Translations under genes and position numbers: made by a program | Notes under the pieces: model-generated | The model's database searches: none | What the model saw: only the letters and a program-made list of their open reading frames with translations | What the model was told of the DNA's origin: nothing | Part shown: positions 6,229-12,130 of the stretch, piece by piece | How the letters are laid out: the number at the start of each line of letters is the position of its first letter | Position numbering within the stretch: position 1 is the stretch's first letter | Assembly (NCBI GenBank): GCA_015258785.1 | Contig: JABZHP010000031.1 | Coordinates: 1-13,154, forward strand | Length of the DNA stretch: 13,154 bases | Direction of reading: 5' to 3' | Source of the DNA: Atopobium sp. | GTDB lineage: Bacteria > Actinomycetota > Coriobacteriia > Coriobacteriales > Atopobiaceae

Positions 6229-7743
6229 TTGTCAGAGAAGCAGGTTAGAGTACGTTTTGCGCCATCCCCAACAGGTAAGCTGCACATCGGAGGTGCGCGT
6301 ACTGCTATCTATAACTGGGCTTTTGCTCGTGCAAACGGTGGCAAGTTTATTCTTCGTATTGATGACACAGATCCTACGCGCTCAACTGAGGAGAATACTC
6401 AGATTATTCTGCGCGCCATGAAGTGGCTTGGTCTTGATTGGGACGAGGGTCCCGATAAGGGCGGCGATTGCGGTCCTTATAGCCAGACTGAGCGTCTTGA
6501 TTTGTATCGTGAGGCAGCAAACAAGCTGCTGGCAGAGGGCAAAGCATACCCTTGCTTCTGCACACCAGAGAAGCTTGCCGAAGATAAGAAGGCTGCTGAG
6601 GAGCGCCATGACCCCTTCCAGGGCTATCAGCGTACCTGCAGAAACATTGATCCTGCAGAGGCGCAGCGCAGAATTGATGCTGGCGAGCCTTATACCATCC
6701 GCATCAAGGTTCCTCTGGACCGCGGCGACGTTATTGTCCACGACGCTGTTCACGGTGACGTAACCTTTAATGCTCGCGAGCTTGATGACTTTATCATCTT
6801 CCGCTCTGACGGCACCCCAACCTATAACTTTGCCACCGTTGTTGATGACGCTGGTATGGGCATTACCCACATCATTCGTGGCGATGACCACCTGTCCAAC
6901 ACTCCTCGCCAGATTATGGTGTACGAGGCTCTGGGCGCACCCGTTCCAACCTTCGCACACATCTCCATGATTTTGGGTCCTGACGGCAAGAAGCTCTCCA
7001 AGCGCCATGGCGCAACCTCTGTTGAGGAGTATCGTGACCAGGGTTATCTTGCAGATGCCTTTGTCAACTACCTGGCTCTTCTCGGCTGGTCACTTGATGG
7101 CGAGACAACCATTGTTCCTCGTGACGTTTTGGCGTCTCAGTTCTCTTTGGATCACGTTTCCAAGAACCCTGCTAAGTCCGATCCAGAGCGCCTGAACTGG
7201 ATTAATGCAACCTATCTTGCCAATATGGACAACCAGACCTTTGCAAAGACTGTTCTGATTCCAGAGTTTGTGGGCGCAGGTCTTGAGCCTGTTCAGGGCA
7301 ATGCAACTGACGCAGATGAGATTTACGCAACTCGTCCAAGCTGGTATGACCTGCTCTCCGAGATTCTTCGTCCTCGTACCACAGTAAGCCCAGACGTCAT
7401 TGAGAAGTCCCGCTTCCTGTATGAGGGTGCAAACGTCACCTTTGATCAGAAGAGTGTTGAGAAGGGTCTTACCAAAGACGCTGCTCAGAGTGCTACCGTC
7501 CTTGCGGCTGCAAAAACTGCTCTTGAGGGCGTTTCTGAGGACGAGTGGAAGGCTGCAGCAATTGACACTGCCCTTGAGGTGCTTCCAGAGCAGCTTGACC
7601 TTAAGAAACGCATTGTCTTCCAGTCCATTCGCGTTGCTGAGTGCGGCAACATGGTCTCCCCTCCTCTTGGAGAGTCTATGGAGCTTCTTGGTCGTGAAGT
7701 TTGCCTTGCTCGCCTTGACCGCGCTCTGGAGCTTTGCAAATAA
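6229..7743 (+). CDS. gltX: Glutamyl-tRNA synthetase
   Basis: 504 residues, full length for bacterial GluRS. It attaches glutamate to tRNA-Glu in the cytoplasm using ATP and, in bacteria lacking GlnRS, also to tRNA-Gln for later amidation by GatCAB. Class I signatures are clear: RFAPSPTGKLHIGG (HIGH-type motif, His19-Gly22) and KLSKR (255-259, the KMSKS-type loop). The connective-peptide zinc motif CFC (Cys109, Cys111) is followed by YQRTC (Tyr133, Cys137). The segment HIIRGDDHLSNTPRQ is also typical. The C-terminal half is the helical anticodon-binding region, which decides discriminating versus non-discriminating use; I cannot settle that by eye. Start is TTG with a strong ribosome-binding site. 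Downstream are two hairpins and the serine dehydratase, and tRNA genes for Gln and Glu lie 1.9 kb further on. Confidence 0.97.
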   Translation: MSEKQVRVRFAPSPTGKLHIGGARTAIYNWAFARANGGKFILRIDDTDPTRSTEENTQIILRAMKWLGLDWDEGPDKGGDCGPYSQTERLDLYREAANKLLAEGKAYPCFCTPEKLAEDKKAAEERHDPFQGYQRTCRNIDPAEAQRRIDAGEPYTIRIKVPLDRGDVIVHDAVHGDVTFNARELDDFIIFRSDGTPTYNFATVVDDAGMGITHIIRGDDHLSNTPRQIMVYEALGAPVPTFAHISMILGPDGKKLSKRHGATSVEEYRDQGYLADAFVNYLALLGWSLDGETTIVPRDVLASQFSLDHVSKNPAKSDPERLNWINATYLANMDNQTFAKTVLIPEFVGAGLEPVQGNATDADEIYATRPSWYDLLSEILRPRTTVSPDVIEKSRFLYEGANVTFDQKSVEKGLTKDAAQSATVLAAAKTALEGVSEDEWKAAAIDTALEVLPEQLDLKKRIVFQSIRVAECGNMVSPPLGESMELLGREVCLARLDRALELCK

Positions 7744-7749
7744 CGCGTG

Positions 7750-7770
7750 AATGCGCGGTTGCCGCGTATT
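7750..7770 (+). other. Short hairpin just after gltX
   Basis: AATGCGCGG (7750-7758) pairs with CCGCGTATT (7762-7770), 9 bp with one G-U, around a TTG loop. It begins 7 nt after the gltX stop. The next bases, CTTCC, do not form a U-tract, so it is at best a weak terminator or an mRNA 3' end-protecting structure ahead of the stronger hairpin at 7809. Confidence 0.4.
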
Positions 7771-7808
7771 CTTCCAAGCGTAAGTGGGTATCAAAAGTAA
7801 AACCACAC

Positions 7809-7843
7809 AAGAGCTGTAAAACAGATGGTTTTGCAGCTCTTTT
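7809..7843 (+). terminator. Intrinsic terminator between gltX and sda, possibly an attenuator
   Basis: A 14-bp stem (7809-7822 with 7828-7841, one G-U pair) closes a 5-nt loop and runs into a short T stretch followed by more T-rich sequence. This fits a rho-independent terminator of gltX. It ends only 32 nt before the sda start codon with no promoter-like pair in between, so sda must be read through it or use a promoter overlapping or preceding it. An upstream segment, GTAAAACCA (7797-7805), can pair with TGGTTTTGC (7826-7834) and would compete with the hairpin. Confidence 0.75.
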
Positions 7844-7866
7844 ATCGTTATCGTTTGTTTAGTTTT

Positions 7867-7870
7867 GGAG
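7867..7870 (+). promoter_or_regulatory. Ribosome-binding site deciding the sda start (ATG 7876)
   Basis: GGAG within TTTTGGAG lies 5 nt before ATG 7876. An upstream in-frame ATG at 7825 lies in the loop of the terminator hairpin, has no Shine-Dalgarno, and would add 17 residues foreign to the family. A second ATG at 7885 would be 14 nt from the site. Confidence 0.65.
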
Positions 7871-7875
7871 TAGCT

Positions 7876-9525
7876 ATGATTTCTATGTCTGCGTTTGAGG
7901 TCCTAGGCCCCATTATGGTGGGTCCTTCTTCCTCGCACACAGCAGGAGCCTTGCGCATTGCTCTGGTTGCACGCTCGCTTGCACCAAAGCAGCTGGAGCG
8001 CGTTGAGTTTTGGCTCTACAACTCCTTCTCTCATACCCACCTTGGTCACGGCACTGATTATGCTCTGATTGCAGGTATCTTAGGCCTTGCTCCAGACGAT
8101 ACACGCGTCCGTGAAGCACTTACCCTGGCAGAAGAAGCCCATCTTAACTACAGCGTTATTGAGAAGGGCGACGACGAGACTCTCCATCCAAACACCGTAG
8201 AAATTCACCTCTACGGTGCAGATAACGTTCATGTTTCTGTTATGGGCGAGTCCATAGGTGGCGGCCGTATTCGTATTTCTGGTGTTAACGGTGTGCGCAT
8301 TCGCATGTCTGGCGATATGCCCACCATTTTTGTTTCACATCGCGATAAACCCGGTGTTCTTGCAGCTCTTACCACTATTTTAGCTACGCAGAACATCAAT
8401 GTTGCAACTATGCGCACCTTCCGCTCGGAGCGCGGTGGCTTTGCGCACACCGTCTTTGAGATTGACGAGCCTATTGAGCAGAAAGTTCTCGACCTCTTCC
8501 AGCTGGCACCTCACGTTTCGTATGCCGCTCAGGTTTCCATTCCAGGAGCAGCTCCACAGGTCACAAACGACGTGCTTTCAGGAGCCTTTGACAACGGCGC
8601 AGATCTTCTCGCCAGGTGCTCCAAGACGGAAGCCTCTATTGGCCAGATTATGCGCCAGCGCGAGAAGGACTTGCGACCAGATGCCGACGTAGACGCCGAG
8701 ATGGCTCACGTTCTTGAGATTATGCGCGATGAAGTTCACGACACTATCAAGACGCCTCGTCAGTCCATTGGTGGTCTGCTCAACGGCCAGGCCAAGACCG
8801 TAGCAAACACCCCAGCTGCAATCTCAAGTGCGCTTATGGGCACCACGCAAACACGAGCTGTTGCGTACGCTATGGCCGTGCTTGAGCGCTCAGCAACCAT
8901 GGGCGTCATTGTTGCCGCTCCTACTGCAGGCGCTTCTGGCGTTGTACCAGGATCGCTTATCTCGGTAGCAGAAGAGATTGGTGCCACCGACGAGCAAGTT
9001 ATTTCTGCGCTTTGGAATGCAAGTGCTATTGGAGCCATCCTAACCACCAACGCTAGTGTTTCTGGCGCTGAGGGCGGCTGTCAGGCAGAGGTTGGTTCCG
9101 CTGCTGCCATGAGCGCATCTGCGTTGACTGAGCTCTTGGGTGGCACTCCTCAACAGTGCTTGGACGCTGCTTCTATTGCCATCTCTAACCTTCTAGGACT
9201 CGTCTGTGACCCGGTCAGAGGACTAGTTGAGTATCCTTGCCAAGATAGAAACGCTATTGGCGTAGCTGCTGCCGTAAGCTCTTCTCAGCTTGCTCTTGCG
9301 GGCGTTGGTAACCCAATTCCGTTTGATGAGGTTGCACACGCTATGGCAGAAGTTGGCGCCGCGCTCCCTGTTTCTCTCAGAGAAACAGCTAAAGGTGGTC
9401 TTGCCGCAACTCCAAGCGCTCCTACCGCATGCGCAAGTTGCACCGGTTGTGCCCCTCTTGACCAGGCGCTTATTGATGCAGAACGCATGCTCAGCTCAAA
9501 TACGAGAGACGTTCCTTGCGCTTAG
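7876..9525 (+). CDS. sda: L-serine ammonia-lyase, Fe-S dependent, fused beta-ACT-alpha chain
   Basis: 549 residues from ATG 7876. The enzyme deaminates L-serine to pyruvate and ammonia in the cytoplasm with a [4Fe-4S] cluster and no PLP. The beta part (about 5-145) opens with SAFEVLGPIMVGPSSSHTAG. An ACT domain (about 149-200, HRDKPGVLAALTTILATQNI) is a likely serine-sensing site. The alpha part fills about 230-525, with KTPRQSIGGLLNGQ, APTAGASGVVPG and NASVSGAEGGCQAEVG. Candidate cluster ligands are Cys402, Cys444 and Cys455; their spacings of 42 and 11 match the ligand set I recall for the Legionella enzyme. The fourth could be the penultimate Cys548 (DVPCA), recalling the tail-in-mouth C-terminal Cys of that enzyme, or one of the ACASCTGC cluster (519-525). 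In Bacillus the two parts are separate genes (sdaAB, sdaAA). Catabolism of serine for energy fits an asaccharolytic or anaerobic lifestyle, which is inference. Expression may be attenuated by the hairpin upstream. Confidence 0.94.
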   Translation: MISMSAFEVLGPIMVGPSSSHTAGALRIALVARSLAPKQLERVEFWLYNSFSHTHLGHGTDYALIAGILGLAPDDTRVREALTLAEEAHLNYSVIEKGDDETLHPNTVEIHLYGADNVHVSVMGESIGGGRIRISGVNGVRIRMSGDMPTIFVSHRDKPGVLAALTTILATQNINVATMRTFRSERGGFAHTVFEIDEPIEQKVLDLFQLAPHVSYAAQVSIPGAAPQVTNDVLSGAFDNGADLLARCSKTEASIGQIMRQREKDLRPDADVDAEMAHVLEIMRDEVHDTIKTPRQSIGGLLNGQAKTVANTPAAISSALMGTTQTRAVAYAMAVLERSATMGVIVAAPTAGASGVVPGSLISVAEEIGATDEQVISALWNASAIGAILTTNASVSGAEGGCQAEVGSAAAMSASALTELLGGTPQQCLDAASIAISNLLGLVCDPVRGLVEYPCQDRNAIGVAAAVSSSQLALAGVGNPIPFDEVAHAMAEVGAALPVSLRETAKGGLAATPSAPTACASCTGCAPLDQALIDAERMLSSNTRDVPCA

Positions 9526-9543
9526 AGATGCGTTTTGTATAAT
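9516..9543 (+). promoter_or_regulatory. Possible upstream promoter of the tRNA unit
   Basis: TTGCGC (9516-9521) and a consensus TATAAT (9538-9543) are 16 bp apart, overlapping the last codons of sda. Together with the better-spaced pair at 9582 this would give tandem promoters for the tRNAs. The -10 is perfect, but the -35 lies in coding sequence, so chance is possible. Confidence 0.4.
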
Positions 9544-9581
9544 ATTTTTTTGCTGCAAACAGAATTTCTTGAAATTATTGC

Positions 9582-9610
9582 TTGCATCTCTGACGAGTCT
9601 CCTTTATAGT
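9582..9610 (+). promoter_or_regulatory. Promoter of the tRNA-Gln/tRNA-Glu unit
   Basis: TTGCAT (9582-9587) and TATAGT (9605-9610) are separated by exactly 17 bp. Transcription should begin near 9617, about 27 nt before the first mature tRNA base, a normal short 5' leader for RNase P removal. The AT-rich stretch before it (9533-9580) could serve as an UP-like region. Confidence 0.65.
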
Positions 9611-9643
9611 TATTTCTCGCGCTGATGCGCACGGATGACATCT

Positions 9644-9717
9644 TGGGATATCGTCTAGTGGTAGGACAGCGGATTCTGGTTCCGTCAACGGGAGTTCGAC
9701 TCTCTCTATCCCAGCCA
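9644..9717 (+). tRNA. tRNA-Gln (anticodon CUG)
   Basis: Complete cloverleaf of 74 nt. The acceptor stem TGGGATA/TATCCCA pairs fully (9644-9650 with 9707-9713). A GTC/GAC D-stem follows. The anticodon stem is GCGGA/TCCGT, with loop TTCTGGT and anticodon CTG at 9676-9678. The variable loop has 4 nt, and the T-arm is GGGAG-TTCGACT-CTCTC. The discriminator is G9714 and the CCA end is encoded (9715-9717). It decodes CAG. The first pair U1-A72 is the element by which bacterial GatCAB recognises tRNA-Gln, consistent with the transamidation route. It is the first gene of a two-tRNA unit, 19 nt before tRNA-Glu. Confidence 0.97.
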
Positions 9718-9736
9718 TGTCCTCCCAGTCATACAT

Positions 9737-9813
9737 GGCCCGTTCGTCTAGCGGTTCAGGACGCCGCCCTCTCAAGGCGGAGATCACCAGTTCGAATCTG
9801 GTACGGGCTACCA
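9737..9813 (+). tRNA. tRNA-Glu (anticodon CUC)
   Basis: Complete cloverleaf of 77 nt. The acceptor is GGCCCGT with ACGGGCT (9737-9743, 9803-9809), all Watson-Crick except the first pair, G1-U72. The D-stem is GTC/GAC. The anticodon stem CCGCC/GGCGG has loop CTCTCAA and anticodon CTC at 9771-9773. The variable loop has 5 nt, and the T-arm is ACCAG-TTCGAAT-CTGGT. The discriminator is A9810 and CCA is encoded. It decodes GAG and is a substrate of the GltX encoded nearby. The terminal wobble pair is unusual for this tRNA. Confidence 0.97.
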
Positions 9814-9820
9814 AATGTTC

Positions 9821-9845
9821 AAGGACTTCTTCGGAAGTCCTTTTT
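9821..9845 (+). terminator. Intrinsic terminator of the tRNA unit
   Basis: AAGGACTTC (9821-9829) pairs perfectly with GAAGTCCTT (9834-9842) around a stable UUCG tetraloop, running into a five-T tract (9841-9845). It starts 8 nt after the tRNA-Glu CCA end and fits a textbook rho-independent terminator. Confidence 0.93.
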
Positions 9846-9847
9846 GT

Positions 9848-9968
9848 TTATCTCAACACCACTTTTGCTTCTATCGTAAAATAAACCAGTCTGTTTGAAA
9901 TAACTGTCACGCCCAGTCGTGTGACCCAGAAGTATAAGAATTTTTACTAACACCTTGATTGGATCAGG
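9848..9968 (+). other. Leader region of the DUF6541-like gene
   Basis: 121 bp between the tRNA terminator and the membrane-protein start. A TATAAG hexamer (9933-9938) could be a -10, but no good -35 lies 16-18 bp upstream. Instead that position holds a short inverted repeat, GTCAC (9906-9910) and GTGAC (9921-9925). Such an arrangement can mark activator-dependent promoters, but arms this short may be chance. The start codon at 9969 has only a modest purine-rich lead (TTGGA, 6 nt upstream). Confidence 0.35.
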
Positions 9969-12125
9969 ATGTGGCTTGAGTTCTTCCAAAGTGTAGTTGT
10001 CATTATTGCCCTGCTCTACGTGCCAGGCGTCATTTTGTTGCATGCTTCCGGCATGCCAAAGCCCTGGGCACTTGTTAGTGCTCCTTTGGTCAGCTGCGCA
10101 CTCTTCTTTATTGAGGGAGAAATCTTTAGCGCACTAAACATCCCCATCCCCTTGGCTGTAATGGTTCTTGTTCCACTGCTTATCGCAGTTCTAGTCAATG
10201 TCTACGTTTTTTATGTTGCTCCCAAACACAAAGAAGGCCTTAACGACAAGAAACCCGTCAAATCCAAAGCAATACGCGCTGGCAAGCGATCAACTAACCC
10301 TGTACCAGCATTCATCTGCGAAGAACTCCCCTTCTGGATACCTCTTCTGTACGTTGCAATTGGTCTTCTTACCGTAGGTCTTCTCTTCTTACCTACCCTG
10401 CCGTCTACCAGCTCCTTTGTTCAGGGCTGGGACATTGTGCATCACTTAGATGTCACGCAGGCAATGATTGAGTCTCAAAAGTACTCATCAATTCACTATG
10501 ACTTCTACAGCACCGTAGAAGCTTCAATTACACCTTGGGAGCCGGGGACTTCGGGATTTTATCCTTCAGGCTGGAACATCATTGTTGCACTAACAACGCA
10601 GCTTGTTTCTACAACCGTTCCTATTGCAGGTAATGCACTCAACTTTGTCAGTGCAGCAATTATCTTTCCGCTCTCAATCTGCTCACTTATTGCAAAAGTT
10701 CTTCCTAAACATCGTATTGCGCTTATCAGTGGAGCTTTTGTTTGCCTAGCATTTTTTGTTTTCCCTTGGTCGCTTCTCATCTATGGACCAATCTTTCCTA
10801 ACACCGTAGCCTTCTGTGTAATGCCTTCTATTTGGTGGATTTTTATGCAGATGACTCGCTCAAAAACACCAAAACACGACCTCATCTGGCTTATTGTCAT
10901 ATTTGTTCTTGGCTTGATTACCCTCTTTATCTTGCATCCTTCCACGATTTTCTCGTCAATTGTTGTGCTTTTGCCTTGGAGTTTTGCGCGCATTGGAGAA
11001 TCAAAACGCAGAGTTATTCTCTTTGGAAAACAAATCAAGCCTGTCACGCTGGCATACGCATTCTTTATCTTTGCGCTGGTTATTTGGTCTGTTTTCTACT
11101 ACGTTTTGATTGTTCGAGGCGTTGCTCTCAACTTCTGGTGGAGCGCCTACTCAAGCTTGCAAGATGCTATTTTGCACGCCCTTGGTATGGACTTTATTGG
11201 ACAGTCGTACGCAGGTGGAGAGCTTGTTTCTCCACAACCGATACTTTCAATCTGCGTGCTTGTAGGCGCTGTATGGACGTTTAAGCACAAGCAGGCTCGA
11301 TGGATGGTATCTGCCTTTATGTACCTGTCTATACTCTGCATTTTTATTATTACGTTTGACGTTCCTCTGAAGGGATATCTCTCGGGATTTTGGTATACCG
11401 ATCCGTTCCGCATTGCGGCAAGCTGCGTCATTATGGCAATTCCGCTGGCAGCGCTTGGCCTAGCAACCCTTGCCGAGGCCGCTTTGGAAACGTTTGCCTC
11501 CTGGAGAGAAAAAGCTTCTCAGACTCAGACCAAAGCTCAGACCTGCGTCTTTTGCAACGTTTGGGCTAAACCTCTGATTGCTGGCGCAGTTATTGCGTGT
11601 GTGGTTGTGCTCAACTATGTAGTCCCCATGCCAAACCTTAAATCGGAAAAGCCAATTCCTGCCGCTACTGCCTTTAAACAGGCTTCCGAGAAGGCCTATG
11701 GTGATCACTACATTTTGACATCGGAAGAATTGGAGTTTTTACGTCGCGTGGAGCTTACCGTTCCTGCAGGTGCTGTTATTGCAAACCTACCTCAAGATGG
11801 CAGTCTCTGGGCGTATGGCACTAACGACTTACATGTGCTCTGGCGCTTCCCTAACGGCTATGACGCTTCAGAACGTCCCGCAAGCGCAATTCTTCGTAAA
11901 CGTCTTAATCGCATTGCGAGCGATCCTGAAGTGCTTCAGACGGCACGCGACCTTAACGTGCAGTATGTCCTTATTCTGAACAACGTTGTTGATTACTCCA
12001 ACGCTGTTACCAGTACCTACAAGCCTGGAACCTTCAGAGGTATCACGCAAATAACAGACACCACCCCAGGTTTTGAGGTGGTGCTGGAAGAAGGTTCTAT
12101 GAGGTTGTACAAGATTACCTTGTAA
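9969..12125 (+). CDS. Large polytopic membrane protein, DUF6541-like; possible GT-C glycosyltransferase
   Basis: 718 residues. Three N-terminal hydrophobic helices (about 1-25, 30-52, 58-83) are followed by a Lys/Arg-rich loop (84-110), probably cytoplasmic. Many further membrane segments lie between about 120 and 560, and a soluble C-terminal domain (about 560-718) probably faces outside. After the fourth helix an outer loop holds GWDIVHHLDVTQ (Asp155, His158, His159, Asp161) and then GFYPSGWNIIV (196-206). Acidic/His residues in the first outer loop are where GT-C enzymes, which use lipid-linked sugars, keep catalytic residues. The layout resembles the actinobacterial family I know as DUF6541, found among cell-envelope polysaccharide genes, but no envelope gene is adjacent here. 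A carrier or polymer-assembly role remains possible. It stands alone after the tRNA terminator and converges on metK, with 5 bp between stop codons. Membrane nature is certain; family likely; function unproven. Confidence 0.8.
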   Translation: MWLEFFQSVVVIIALLYVPGVILLHASGMPKPWALVSAPLVSCALFFIEGEIFSALNIPIPLAVMVLVPLLIAVLVNVYVFYVAPKHKEGLNDKKPVKSKAIRAGKRSTNPVPAFICEELPFWIPLLYVAIGLLTVGLLFLPTLPSTSSFVQGWDIVHHLDVTQAMIESQKYSSIHYDFYSTVEASITPWEPGTSGFYPSGWNIIVALTTQLVSTTVPIAGNALNFVSAAIIFPLSICSLIAKVLPKHRIALISGAFVCLAFFVFPWSLLIYGPIFPNTVAFCVMPSIWWIFMQMTRSKTPKHDLIWLIVIFVLGLITLFILHPSTIFSSIVVLLPWSFARIGESKRRVILFGKQIKPVTLAYAFFIFALVIWSVFYYVLIVRGVALNFWWSAYSSLQDAILHALGMDFIGQSYAGGELVSPQPILSICVLVGAVWTFKHKQARWMVSAFMYLSILCIFIITFDVPLKGYLSGFWYTDPFRIAASCVIMAIPLAALGLATLAEAALETFASWREKASQTQTKAQTCVFCNVWAKPLIAGAVIACVVVLNYVVPMPNLKSEKPIPAATAFKQASEKAYGDHYILTSEELEFLRRVELTVPAGAVIANLPQDGSLWAYGTNDLHVLWRFPNGYDASERPASAILRKRLNRIASDPEVLQTARDLNVQYVLILNNVVDYSNAVTSTYKPGTFRGITQITDTTPGFEVVLEEGSMRLYKITL

Positions 12126-12130
12126 GAACG

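Noticed and set aside
7090..7806. Long minus-strand open frame opposite gltX (238 codons)
   Set aside because: Lies antisense to an unambiguous GluRS, shows no domain or ribosome-binding site, and its composition mirrors the gltX codons. The same applies to the frames at 6382-7008 (-) and 914-1483 (-).
7825..7875. Upstream ATG start for sda
   Set aside because: The ATG lies in the loop of the terminator hairpin and lacks a ribosome-binding site; the family N-terminus begins at ATG 7876.
12053..12090. CACCACC/GGTGGTG hairpin near the end of the DUF6541-like gene as a terminator
   Set aside because: It lies in coding sequence with an 11-nt loop and no T-tract on either strand; likely chance.
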